Positions 27,605-35,972 of a stretch of DNA of 64,000 nt are shown here, piece after piece. The notes beneath the pieces are model-generated. The model was not told the DNA's origin and ran no database searches. It saw only the letters and a program-made list of their open reading frames with translations. The position numbers were made by a program, and so were the translations under genes. Numbering within the stretch: the first letter of the stretch is position 1; each line of letters starts with the position of its first letter. The stretch covers positions 1-64,000 of the forward strand of contig FCNR01000048.1 in the NCBI GenBank assembly GCA_900016875.1, given 5' to 3'. The stretch is from Eubacteriaceae bacterium CHKCI004 (lineage in GTDB: Bacteria > Bacillota > Clostridia > Lachnospirales > Lachnospiraceae).

Positions 27605-30454
27605 ATGATTGATTTAGAAAAACTGAATCCCATATTGGAAGGATACAAGGCGTACTTTCCGAGCCATTGGGATGATGAGAAGTATAAGTGGGAGGCTATC
27701 AAGCACTTCCAGGATCACTGGGATATTGATGCCGAAAACTTTGGAGAAATGTTCAAGCAGGCAACAGATAAGACATTCAATCTGTTGGCATCCGGCTATG
27801 CTTATCCGCGTGGCATGATCACAAACTTTGCCAAAGCGGATGATGAAGCAACAAGGGCAATGTTCCGGAATCTGTTTGATGAATCTCAGGACCTTGCTGA
27901 GAGGGTGGATGCTTTCCAGACAGCAGCCGAAGAAATGCGTGCGAAGTATGACGATGGTACCTGGAGAAACCATTATCAGAACACAAATGCCATCAGCACT
28001 TATCTCTGGCTGCGTTATCCGGATAAGTATTATATCTACAAGTATGAGTTGTTTCGAGCAGCAGCGAGAGAGTTGTCATCTGATTACATGCCAAAGAAAA
28101 ATGGATCCGTGGAGACTTTGATCGGCGGTTTTCAGATGTATGATGAAATCTGTGAAGCCATTAAAGCTAATCCAGAGATAGTGGAGCTTTTCAAGAACGG
28201 AATAACAGCGAGCTGTTACCCTGATCCGGAACTGAAGACCGCCACCATAGATGTTGGATTCTATCTTGCCCGATTTTATCTGAGCGCCCAGAATGCAGAG
28301 AAGGATGAGAATGAATGGTTCCCGAAGCTGGAGGACTACACGCCGGAGCTCGGTGTTGAGGACTGGGTTGATCTACTGAACGACAGCGAGGTGTTTACAG
28401 AGAGCAGCCTGAAGATTGTCAAACGAATGAAAGACTATGGCGGTGCTGCTACGTGCACACAGCTTTCCATCAAATACGGTGATGGAGCCAATTTCTATAA
28501 TACCGGATCTCAGTCACTTGCCAAGCGTATTGCTAAGAAGACCGGATGCCCGGTGATGACAAGGGATACCGATAATGCGAGATGGTGGCCGATTCTTTAT
28601 ATGGGCAGGGATGCTGGTAAAAATGATGAAGGAGTTTATATATGGCGCTTAAGGGACGAGCTTTCTGAAGCGCTTGATAATGTGGACTTAAGTGAGATCC
28701 CATTGTATGCGGATAGTGCTCCGGCTATATGGAAAATCAGCCACGGGTCTATATCGGAGGATAACAGGACTCTCTTTGAAGATCGTAAAGTGGTTGTTGT
28801 ACACAGTACCACAAAGGCGATGGCCGGTTCTAAGGTTTCGCAAGGCGAAAACTTTATGGACAGCATAAAGAAGGGTGATTATTTCTATCTTTGTTATGGA
28901 AACAGTATCAGGTTCCTTGGACAGTTTACTTCTGACAAGGCGGTACTGAACCCTGAAATGGAAGACGGATGGTATGAGAGAGAATATCGTGTAATTGCTA
29001 AATCAAAAGACACGGCAGCGTATTCTGGAGCACATAAATGGTGGTCTCCGGATTTCAACTCTACCTGCATTAAAATAGAGAAAGATGATCAGGCACTGTT
29101 TGAGTCGGAAATATTACAACCGTACTTTGATATGACCTTGAACAAGCTATTTGGTGATACCGACCCGGATATGAAATACTGGTGGCTGACTGCTAATCCG
29201 AAGATATGGAGTTTCGCTGATCTTAAGGTTGGTGAAGAGCAGAGCTATACGCTGTATAACGAAAATGGTCATAAGAGACGCATCTTCCAAAACTTCCTTG
29301 ACGCAAAGGTCGGTGATATCGTCATTGGTTATGAAGCAAATCCTGTAAAGAAGGTAGTTGCGCTTGCTAAGATTACGCAGGCCAATGATGGGAAGTCTAT
29401 ATATTTTGAAAAAACAGAAGCACTGACATCGCCTATCGAATATCTGGATCTGAAAGCATGTCCGGAACTTGAGAAGATGGAGTTCTTTGTTCAGCCGAAC
29501 GGAAGCTTGTTCAAGCTTACTAAGGGCGAATTTGATTTCATCATGGATATTATTCGTGATGATAATCCGCTTAAACAGGCTGATGCTTCAATACAGAAAT
29601 ACACAAAGGAAGATTTCCTCAATAAGGTTTATATGACCGAGGAACGTTACGATGTTCTGGAAGCACTTCTCAGAAATAAGAAGAACCTTATCCTGCAGGG
29701 TGCGCCTGGTGTGGGAAAGACCTTTACAGCAAAGAAACTGGCATACGCCATGATGGGAGCGGTAGATGACTCCCGTATAGAGATGGTTCAGTTCCACCAG
29801 AATTATTCCTATGAGGATTTCATCATGGGCTATCGCCCGGACGGTGCTGATTTCAAGCTCACAGATGGTATCTTCTATAGGTTCTGTCAGACAGCTGCGA
29901 ATCATCCGGACAAGGAATTCTTCTTTATTATCGATGAAATCAACCGAGGAAATATGAGCAAGATCTTCGGTGAACTGCTTATGCTGATAGAGAAGGATTA
30001 TCGTGGAACCAAGGCAACACTGGCCTATAGCGGAATGCCTTTCTCTGTGCCGGAGAATCTGTACATCATCGGTATGATGAATACGGCAGATCGAAGTCTT
30101 GCCATGATCGACTATGCACTCAGGAGAAGGTTCAGTTTCTTTGAAATGGAGCCGGGATTTAATTCAGAGGGATTCACTAAATATCAGAATGGGTTTGCGA
30201 ACGAGACCTTCAATGCGTTGATTGACCAGATCAAGGCACTGAATAAAGAGATAACAGATGATAAATCGCTTGGACGCGGATTCCAGATCGGCCATAGCTA
30301 TTTCTGCGGAAGAGAGGAAGCCGGTTGCACTGATGAGTGGATGCGTTCTGTTGTAGAATTTGATATTTTGCCTATGCTTGGAGAGTACTGGTTCGATGAG
30401 CCGGACAAGATTTCCAGATGGGAAAAGAATTTGCGTGGAGTGTTTGATGATTAA
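27605..30454 (+). CDS. mcrB: McrB-like GTPase with EVE modified-base-reader domain
   Basis: ATG 27605 lies 6 nt after AAAAGGTGG. The 949-residue product has a long N-terminal region and an EVE-type domain (WWLTANPKIWSFADLKVG to DIVIGYEANPVKKVVALAKI, about residues 522-590), a fold that reads modified bases. The C-terminal McrB AAA+ GTPase has Walker A LQGAPGVGKTFTAKK, Walker B FFIIDEINRGNMSKIFGE and the diagnostic MNTADRSLAMIDYALRRRF. McrB rings translocate DNA with McrC, which cuts it. mcrC overlaps the 3' end by 8 nt. Tight coupling to methyltransferase genes recalls LlaJI/BsuMI-type systems, in which McrBC-like proteins restrict a specific unmethylated site. Confidence 0.9.
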   Translation: MIDLEKLNPILEGYKAYFPSHWDDEKYKWEAIKHFQDHWDIDAENFGEMFKQATDKTFNLLASGYAYPRGMITNFAKADDEATRAMFRNLFDESQDLAERVDAFQTAAEEMRAKYDDGTWRNHYQNTNAISTYLWLRYPDKYYIYKYELFRAAARELSSDYMPKKNGSVETLIGGFQMYDEICEAIKANPEIVELFKNGITASCYPDPELKTATIDVGFYLARFYLSAQNAEKDENEWFPKLEDYTPELGVEDWVDLLNDSEVFTESSLKIVKRMKDYGGAATCTQLSIKYGDGANFYNTGSQSLAKRIAKKTGCPVMTRDTDNARWWPILYMGRDAGKNDEGVYIWRLRDELSEALDNVDLSEIPLYADSAPAIWKISHGSISEDNRTLFEDRKVVVVHSTTKAMAGSKVSQGENFMDSIKKGDYFYLCYGNSIRFLGQFTSDKAVLNPEMEDGWYEREYRVIAKSKDTAAYSGAHKWWSPDFNSTCIKIEKDDQALFESEILQPYFDMTLNKLFGDTDPDMKYWWLTANPKIWSFADLKVGEEQSYTLYNENGHKRRIFQNFLDAKVGDIVIGYEANPVKKVVALAKITQANDGKSIYFEKTEALTSPIEYLDLKACPELEKMEFFVQPNGSLFKLTKGEFDFIMDIIRDDNPLKQADASIQKYTKEDFLNKVYMTEERYDVLEALLRNKKNLILQGAPGVGKTFTAKKLAYAMMGAVDDSRIEMVQFHQNYSYEDFIMGYRPDGADFKLTDGIFYRFCQTAANHPDKEFFFIIDEINRGNMSKIFGELLMLIEKDYRGTKATLAYSGMPFSVPENLYIIGMMNTADRSLAMIDYALRRRFSFFEMEPGFNSEGFTKYQNGFANETFNALIDQIKALNKEITDDKSLGRGFQIGHSYFCGREEAGCTDEWMRSVVEFDILPMLGEYWFDEPDKISRWEKNLRGVFDD

Positions 30455-31532
30455 GGATAAAAGCATATTTATCAAAAACATATACTATATGCTTTCCTAT
30501 GCATTTCAGATTTTGAAGCAGTCAAATTATGATGAGGTTGCTTCGGAGAGGTTTGATCATGCACAGGACCTTTTTGCTGCAATTCTTAGCAAGGGCATTG
30601 CACAACAACTAAAACAAGGGCTGTACCGCGAATACATTACTAAAAATGAAACGCTATCCGTTATGCGTGGCAAGCTGGATATGCCGGAAACTATACGGAA
30701 CCGGATTCAACACAAACGGAAGCTGGCTTGTGAATTCGATGAGCTGTCAGAGAATAATCTTCTGAACCAGATTTTGAAAACCACAATCCATTACCTTCTT
30801 ATCGATGATGGTGTCGATTTTGAACGTAAAGTGGCATTAAAGAAGTTGCTGGTCTTCTTCGATGGGATAGAACAGCTTGATCCTTCGGAAATACCATGGA
30901 GCCGCATTCACTATCAGCGGAATAGCAAGAATTATGAGCTCCTGATCAATGTCTGCTACTTCGTATTGGATGGCATGCTTCAGACCACCGAAAAAGGTGA
31001 GTATAAGATGGTTGCATTCTCTGATGATCATATGGCAAGACTCTATGAGAAGTTCATTTTGGAATACTATCATCAGCATCATACATATCTGTCAGAGGTC
31101 AAGGCCGGGCAGGTTAAATGGGATCTCGTTGGGGAAAACAGTGAGTCTATGATCCGATTCCTTCCTGTTATGCAGACAGATATAATGCTGCGACTGAAAG
31201 AGAAGATTCTGATTATAGACGCAAAATATTACGGAAGAACACTGCAGAAGCAGTTTGATAAGTATTCCCTTCATTCCGGTAATGTTTATCAGATATTCAC
31301 CTATGTTAAGAACCAGGATAAGGACAATACCGGAAATGTGGCAGGCATCCTTCTATATGCGAAGACGGATGAAGATATCACTCCGGACTGCATGTTTAAC
31401 ATGGGTGGAAATCAGATCGGGGCAAAAACGCTGGATTTGAATAAGGAATTTCCGCTGATTGCAGCTCAGCTGGATAAGCTGGCAGAGGATTTTTTTGGAA
31501 TTAGAACACTTTGTAAAATAGAGGTGAGTTGA
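30447..31532 (+). CDS. mcrC: McrC-like restriction subunit
   Basis: ATG 30447 overlaps mcrB by 8 nt. The 361-residue product matches McrC: N-terminal FIKNIYYMLSYAFQILKQ, middle FDELSENNLLNQILK, then a PD-(D/E)xK nuclease site with Asp in QTDIMLRLK and ILIIDAKYYGRT (DxK). McrC stimulates the McrB GTPase and provides the nuclease. The next gene starts at the base after its stop, which keeps the operon tight. Confidence 0.9.
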   Translation: MIKDKSIFIKNIYYMLSYAFQILKQSNYDEVASERFDHAQDLFAAILSKGIAQQLKQGLYREYITKNETLSVMRGKLDMPETIRNRIQHKRKLACEFDELSENNLLNQILKTTIHYLLIDDGVDFERKVALKKLLVFFDGIEQLDPSEIPWSRIHYQRNSKNYELLINVCYFVLDGMLQTTEKGEYKMVAFSDDHMARLYEKFILEYYHQHHTYLSEVKAGQVKWDLVGENSESMIRFLPVMQTDIMLRLKEKILIIDAKYYGRTLQKQFDKYSLHSGNVYQIFTYVKNQDKDNTGNVAGILLYAKTDEDITPDCMFNMGGNQIGAKTLDLNKEFPLIAAQLDKLAEDFFGIRTLCKIEVS

Positions 31533-32561
31533 ATGGATAAAGACTTAACAGTATCCCAGCTCGATCGGCAGAACATTTTGAATAATGATCTTGCTATTGC
31601 TGAGATTCAAAAACAAACGCGTATTCAGGGCATATACTTTGAAGATAAGTTGTGCTTTACGAAAAGTATGGTTGCTACATACTTTGAAGTGGAGCTTAGA
31701 ACAGTAGAAAGATATGTAAGCGAAAATCAGGAAGAGATTTCTGGCAATGGATATGAGGTATTAAAAGGCAAGAGACTGAAGGAATTCCTTGCTTGTGTTA
31801 GCGAGCAGGATGTTCCCGACATAAATGTCGGGAACATCAGTAACCGAACACCGCAGTTAGCTATTTTTGATTTCAGATCATTTCTAAATCTTGCAATGCT
31901 TCTAGTAGAAAGCCCAACAGCAAAGAGCTTAAGGCAAGTAATGCTCGATATCGTCATTGATTTCATCAATCAAAAGGCTGGTGGCGCTACTAAATACATC
32001 AACCAAAGGGATAGCGATTTTATAGGTGCTTTCCTTCAGGAGGAGAATTACAGAAAAGAATTTACTGATGCTCTTCGAGATTATGTTGATATGGGAAATG
32101 CCAAATACGGAATATACACGGATAAGATTTATCAAAGCATATTCCGGGAGAAAGCCAGAGAATATAAGCAAATTCTAAAACTATCTTCAAAAGATAGAGT
32201 GAGGGATACGTTCTACTCAGAAATACTTACACTTATTGCCTCGTATGAATGCGGACTTGCAGAGCTAATCAAACAGCAATCGGAGAAACTGGGAAGAAAG
32301 CTCAACAACTGGGAATTGTCTGATTTGTTTAAAGCATTTGAGTCTTTGCCTTTATGGAAGCCTCTTATTATTCAGGCAAGAACTAAAATGGCAAGTAGAG
32401 ATATGGCATTGAGAGATGCATTCCACTATCAGTTAGAAGAATATATAAAGCCTCTTGAAAAGGAAGAATACGAACGTTTTCTCGGAGCTGCTGGAGATGA
32501 ACTAGAAAAATTGATGTCGGAGAACCAAGATGTACTCAAGCGCTTGAAGGAGAGTGAATAA
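31533..32561 (+). CDS. DNA-binding protein partnered with Doc toxin (putative antitoxin)
   Basis: The start codon immediately follows the mcrC stop, with GAGGTGAG as ribosome site. The 342-residue product has an N-terminal HTH-like segment (FTKSMVATYFEVELRTVERY) and a conserved alpha-helical core (FRSFLNLAMLLVESPTAKS, KYINQRDSDFIGAFLQEENY). Proteins of this family are often encoded directly upstream of Doc/Fic-like toxins and are thought to act as antitoxins or regulators; this is family knowledge, not shown by the sequence. A perfect 28-nt inverted repeat lies inside the gene (31809-31838). It overlaps the toxin gene by 1 nt. Confidence 0.75.
   Translation: MDKDLTVSQLDRQNILNNDLAIAEIQKQTRIQGIYFEDKLCFTKSMVATYFEVELRTVERYVSENQEEISGNGYEVLKGKRLKEFLACVSEQDVPDINVGNISNRTPQLAIFDFRSFLNLAMLLVESPTAKSLRQVMLDIVIDFINQKAGGATKYINQRDSDFIGAFLQEENYRKEFTDALRDYVDMGNAKYGIYTDKIYQSIFREKAREYKQILKLSSKDRVRDTFYSEILTLIASYECGLAELIKQQSEKLGRKLNNWELSDLFKAFESLPLWKPLIIQARTKMASRDMALRDAFHYQLEEYIKPLEKEEYERFLGAAGDELEKLMSENQDVLKRLKESE
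31809..31838. repeat. Perfect 14-bp inverted repeat inside the putative antitoxin gene
   Basis: GATGTTCCCGACAT (31809-31822) and ATGTCGGGAACATC (31825-31838) are exact reverse complements around a 2-nt centre. It encodes part of the segment DVPDINVGNIS, so it lies within coding sequence. No T-run follows. It could be an autoregulatory operator or an mRNA hairpin. Confidence 0.8.
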
Positions 32562-33007
32562 TGGATAGGTTTATTTATATAACTCCCGAACAAGCCAAAA
32601 TTACTCACGAGAAAACCATTCAGTACAGTGGTGGAGGAACTTTAGAGGAACTTGATTTTGGGAAATTAGAGAGCGTTCTTTATAACATACAAAATGATGA
32701 TTGGTATCCGACATTTGTAGACAAATTGACGCATCTTTTTTTCTGCACCTGCCAGTTTCATAGTTTTGCCGATGGGAATAAGCGACTTGCGATTACGCTG
32801 TCTACTCTGTTTCTTTTACTCAACGGTTATTTATCAATAGCTGAGACCTTTTTAGCAAAGACGGAAAACATTAGTTTAAATGTAGCCGCCAGTAAGATAG
32901 ATAAGGAATTACTGCACAAAATAATGGAAGCCATTATGAATGGAAGTTATGATGAGGATGAAGCATTAAAACTGGAAATCTACAATGCAATTAACAGAGA
33001 ACTATGA
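32561..33007 (+). CDS. doc: Doc-type (death-on-curing) Fic-fold toxin
   Basis: The 148-residue product has the Doc-type Fic motif HSFADGNKRLA, matching HxFxxxNKR of Doc kinases, which phosphorylate EF-Tu, rather than HPFxxGNGR of AMP-transferring Fic proteins. N-terminal FIYITPEQAKITHEKT is also typical of Doc proteins. It overlaps the upstream DNA-binding gene by 1 nt, forming a toxin-antitoxin-like pair at the end of the restriction operon, where it could act as an addiction or back-up abortive module. A strong terminator follows. Confidence 0.85.
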   Translation: MDRFIYITPEQAKITHEKTIQYSGGGTLEELDFGKLESVLYNIQNDDWYPTFVDKLTHLFFCTCQFHSFADGNKRLAITLSTLFLLLNGYLSIAETFLAKTENISLNVAASKIDKELLHKIMEAIMNGSYDEDEALKLEIYNAINREL

Positions 33008-33015
33008 CAGCTATA

Positions 33016-33053
33016 TAGCGGCCTCCGGCGATGAACCGGGAGCCGCTATTTTC
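33016..33053. terminator. Bidirectional terminator between doc and the DNA polymerase gene
   Basis: TAGCGGCCTCCGG (33016-33028) pairs with CCGGGAGCCGCTA (33036-33048) except for two internal positions, followed by TTTTC. The left side has a less clear A-tract. It lies between convergent genes. Confidence 0.7.
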
Positions 33054-33056
33054 ATG

Positions 33057-35045
33057 TCAGTCTTTTTTATAAAAATTGGTCTCATACCCATCGGCGCGGA
33101 GCAGGATGTCCGGCATCCAGTCCGGAGATCTGCCCATCTGCTTACAGATCACATTCAGGTCAACATCAGGGCTGCATTCGATGATCAGCTCATCATGAAC
33201 GTGACCGACGATGAAGCAGTGCCGGAGTGTTTTCATGGTGTAGCAGAGGATATCGCGGCTGACGGCCTGGACGATGTTTTCCACGAACTTCGGACCGTAG
33301 GATTCGATACGTTCCCATTTCTTTGTAGATCCAACACCTTCATAGGTGACGGATTCGCCGCCATATTGGTTTTCTCCGATACGTGGTTTCACGTAGGAGA
33401 GCAGGCGGTCTGAGGGAAGCTTGATGAAGAGCATGCCGCTTTTATAAAAGAAGCGGATCCCACGTACTTCCGTCTGGATGCGCTGCGTGATGGCGGTTTT
33501 GACGGCACGGTCGATGTCCCACCAGAAAGCCGTGATCATTGGATTGGAGTTTCGCCAGGAGTTGACCAGCGGCTGGAGCTCTTCTTCGGTCAGCCCCATT
33601 TCCAAGGCTCCCATTGATTTCAGGGCACCAACGCTGCCACCGTATCCGAGAGCCAATTCTGCGATTTTACCCTTCTGACGGAGATGACCGTTGATCCCAT
33701 GCTTTTCAACCGGAACACCAAACATTTGACTGGCAGAGGCACAGTAGATATCTTTTCCTTCTGCAAAGACCTTGGAACGCCAGGTTTCACCGGCAAGGTA
33801 GGCCAGCACTCTGGCTTCGATGGCTGAGAAGTCACTGACGATGAATTTATATCCGGGACGGGGCACAAAGGCTGTCCGGATTAGTTGTGACAGTGTATCT
33901 GGGATATCATCATAGAGCAGATGTAGTGCATCGTAATCGCCAGCTTTCACAATGGCTCTGGCTTCTGCAAGATCCGGCATGTGGTTCTGCGGAAGGTTCT
34001 GTAACTGGATCAGCCTGCCTGCCCATCTGCCGGAGCGGTTGGCTCCGTAGAACTGGAACATACCGTGGGCTCTGCCGTCTTTGCAGACAGCATTCTGCAT
34101 GGCCTGGTATTTCTTCACGGAGGATTTTGCCAGCTGCAGGCGGAGTCGGAGGGCCTCTTCCACCTGACCGTCGGTATCATTGATCAGTTTTGCCACATCC
34201 TTCTTTCCGAGTGATTCTGCTTCCACACCGTTTTCAGAGAGCCAGGCTTTCATCTGCATCACACTGTTCGGGTTCTCTACGCCGGTGATATCCTGCATTG
34301 TTTCGGAGAGGGTAGCCTTTGAGCGTTCATCAAAGGTGATGGCGTTCTTCACCACATCCATATCCAGAGAGATACCTCTGTCGTTGATCTCCTGATCGAG
34401 ATGATATTCCTCCCAGATGAAGTCCGGGACAGGGTATTTCGACAGTCGCTTCTGTATCGCCATTTCTACTTCCACATCGCGTTTATTGTAGGATTTGAAG
34501 AGAGACCACTTCTCCGGATCATGCTCAGGAAAATTTCGGGTGCGTCCGCCATTACTCTTGGTCGGTTTGCATGGAGTACAGAAGTAACGGATCAGGTCTT
34601 TGCCTTCTTTCAGCTTCTGATCCTGCAGCTTCAGGACGGCTCCGACGCCTTCCAGAGAGAGCGGCAGTCCCATATAGGCTGACCAGATCATAGTGCATTT
34701 CCAGGATGCCGGATCCAGATACTGGCCGGCCGGATCCTCCGGGATACTGTAGCCGGTGAAGTATTCCGGGCGATGCTTCTTCAGCCAGTTGGAGAGACAG
34801 ATGCGTTCAAAGGAAGCATTGAAAGCCCACTTGGTTACATTCTCATCAGATAATGCTGCAAGGATCTCTTCCGGGATAGTATCGCCGCAGGCAAGGTCAT
34901 AGACCGTGACTGGTCCACCATCCATTGAGACTCCGAAGAGCAGTATCTCAAATTCATCAGACTCAGCGTACTTGTACGCACCACACTTGGTGATGTTCAC
35001 GTCGCTGTAAGTCTCTAAGTCGATTGACATTTCTTTCATCATCAT
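33057..35045 (-). CDS. Phage family A DNA polymerase with 3'-5' exonuclease
   Basis: Transcribed leftward. ATG 35045 (first of ATGATGATG) is preferred to 35057 because GGAAAGGA precedes it; the exact Met in the triplet is uncertain. The product of about 662 residues has an N-terminal exonuclease (SIDLETYSD with the DxE pair), polymerase motif A SDFSAIEARVLAYLAGE, motif B RQKGKIAELALGYGGSVG, and motif C HVHDELI. It replicates the phage genome. It is the last gene of a leftward replication operon with the DUF2800 and DUF2815 genes. Confidence 0.93.
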   Translation of the reverse strand: MMMKEMSIDLETYSDVNITKCGAYKYAESDEFEILLFGVSMDGGPVTVYDLACGDTIPEEILAALSDENVTKWAFNASFERICLSNWLKKHRPEYFTGYSIPEDPAGQYLDPASWKCTMIWSAYMGLPLSLEGVGAVLKLQDQKLKEGKDLIRYFCTPCKPTKSNGGRTRNFPEHDPEKWSLFKSYNKRDVEVEMAIQKRLSKYPVPDFIWEEYHLDQEINDRGISLDMDVVKNAITFDERSKATLSETMQDITGVENPNSVMQMKAWLSENGVEAESLGKKDVAKLINDTDGQVEEALRLRLQLAKSSVKKYQAMQNAVCKDGRAHGMFQFYGANRSGRWAGRLIQLQNLPQNHMPDLAEARAIVKAGDYDALHLLYDDIPDTLSQLIRTAFVPRPGYKFIVSDFSAIEARVLAYLAGETWRSKVFAEGKDIYCASASQMFGVPVEKHGINGHLRQKGKIAELALGYGGSVGALKSMGALEMGLTEEELQPLVNSWRNSNPMITAFWWDIDRAVKTAITQRIQTEVRGIRFFYKSGMLFIKLPSDRLLSYVKPRIGENQYGGESVTYEGVGSTKKWERIESYGPKFVENIVQAVSRDILCYTMKTLRHCFIVGHVHDELIIECSPDVDLNVICKQMGRSPDWMPDILLRADGYETNFYKKD

Positions 35046-35099
35046 TGTCCTTTCCATGAAAAGAGAAGCGGCAGATCTTGCCTGCCGCCTCCCGTCTGT

Positions 35100-35315
35100 T
35101 TAACGTCTTTCTTCCAGCATCTTCTGGTATCTGAGCTCTGCTTCCTTGCGTTCCAGCTCATCCTTTGCCTTCTTGCGTTCATATTCTTCTTTGTCCTGCT
35201 GCTTTATCTGAAGCATAAAGCGGATGCCGTAGATAACGCCGATCAGGAAAGCCAGTATAAGGCCGCAGCTGAAGATGTTACCGATAAGAGTTACTACACT
35301 GTTTGCAAATTCCAT
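35100..35315 (-). CDS. Small membrane protein with charged coiled-coil tail
   Basis: ATG 35315 is preceded by GAGGT. The 71-residue product has one transmembrane helix (SCGLILAFLIGVIYGIRF) near the N-terminus, then a long Lys/Glu-rich helix (KEEYERKKAKDELERKEAEL). The topology is probably a short N-terminus outside and a cytoplasmic coiled coil. No family is recognised. Its place between the DUF2815 and polymerase genes suggests membrane tethering of replication or a host-takeover function; this is inference only. Confidence 0.7.
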   Translation of the reverse strand: MEFANSVVTLIGNIFSCGLILAFLIGVIYGIRFMLQIKQQDKEEYERKKAKDELERKEAELRYQKMLEERR

Positions 35316-35389
35316 GATATTTACCTCATTCTTTCTGTAGATTGTCGCAGGCAGCGGCGGTATTGCCGCCACCTGCATTGGTTGTCAGG

Positions 35390-35959
35390 TTAGTCGAGGA
35401 AGTCATCCTCATCGTCTGCCGTTGCAAAGTCATCCTCAGCTCTGGACTTGCCTCCGAGAGGTTCACCGTCGCGGATCTTCTGAAGATTGTTCAGACCGCA
35501 GGCGATACCCTTGTTGCCGTTGCTGTTGAAGGCGTACAGGTTGATGCTGGCTCTGCCGTACACGCCGGAGTATACTTCGGAGCGTTCCAGAATCGGCTGT
35601 CTGTCCGCATCCACGATGCCGGGAGCCGTTGCACTGTTGGCGTTGATGAAGCATGCATTCTTGTAAGCCTCATCATCCGGTCTCTCCAGATCACCGTCAC
35701 GGAGAGGTGTCTTGATGGCAGAGAGAGCAGGAACGGACTTGCCGTTGCCCTTCAGCTTACTCTGGCCTTCCTCATAAGCTGCCTGAATGGCTGCCTTGAT
35801 CTTGGCAACTGTAGCGGTATCGGACTTCGGAATGATGAGTGATACGCTGTACTTCGGAGCGCCGCCGTTGATGCTCTTCGGATCCCAGACATTCGCATAG
35901 CTCCATCTGGTGTTTACGCCTGTGATTACCTTTGTCGGAATTGTTACTTTGTTTGCCAT
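35390..35959 (-). CDS. DUF2815 phage protein (putative ssDNA-binding)
   Basis: ATG 35959 follows GGAGGAAAAAATC. The 189-residue product matches DUF2815: an N-terminal TRWSYANVWDPKSINGGAPK, then KYSVSLIIPKSD, and the acidic C-terminus DDFATADDEDDFLD. Members replace or act like single-strand DNA-binding proteins in clostridial phage replication modules, and the acidic tail is SSB-like. The stop is 11 nt before the small membrane gene region, and the start lies inside the 3' region of the DUF2800 gene direction, so the two are co-transcribed. Confidence 0.88.
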   Translation of the reverse strand: MANKVTIPTKVITGVNTRWSYANVWDPKSINGGAPKYSVSLIIPKSDTATVAKIKAAIQAAYEEGQSKLKGNGKSVPALSAIKTPLRDGDLERPDDEAYKNACFINANSATAPGIVDADRQPILERSEVYSGVYGRASINLYAFNSNGNKGIACGLNNLQKIRDGEPLGGKSRAEDDFATADDEDDFLD

Positions 35960-35972
35960 GATTTTTTCCTCC

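Noticed and set aside
33057-35057. Upstream ATG 35057 as polymerase start
   Set aside because: No ribosome site precedes it; GGAAAGGA fits the ATG cluster at 35045-35039.
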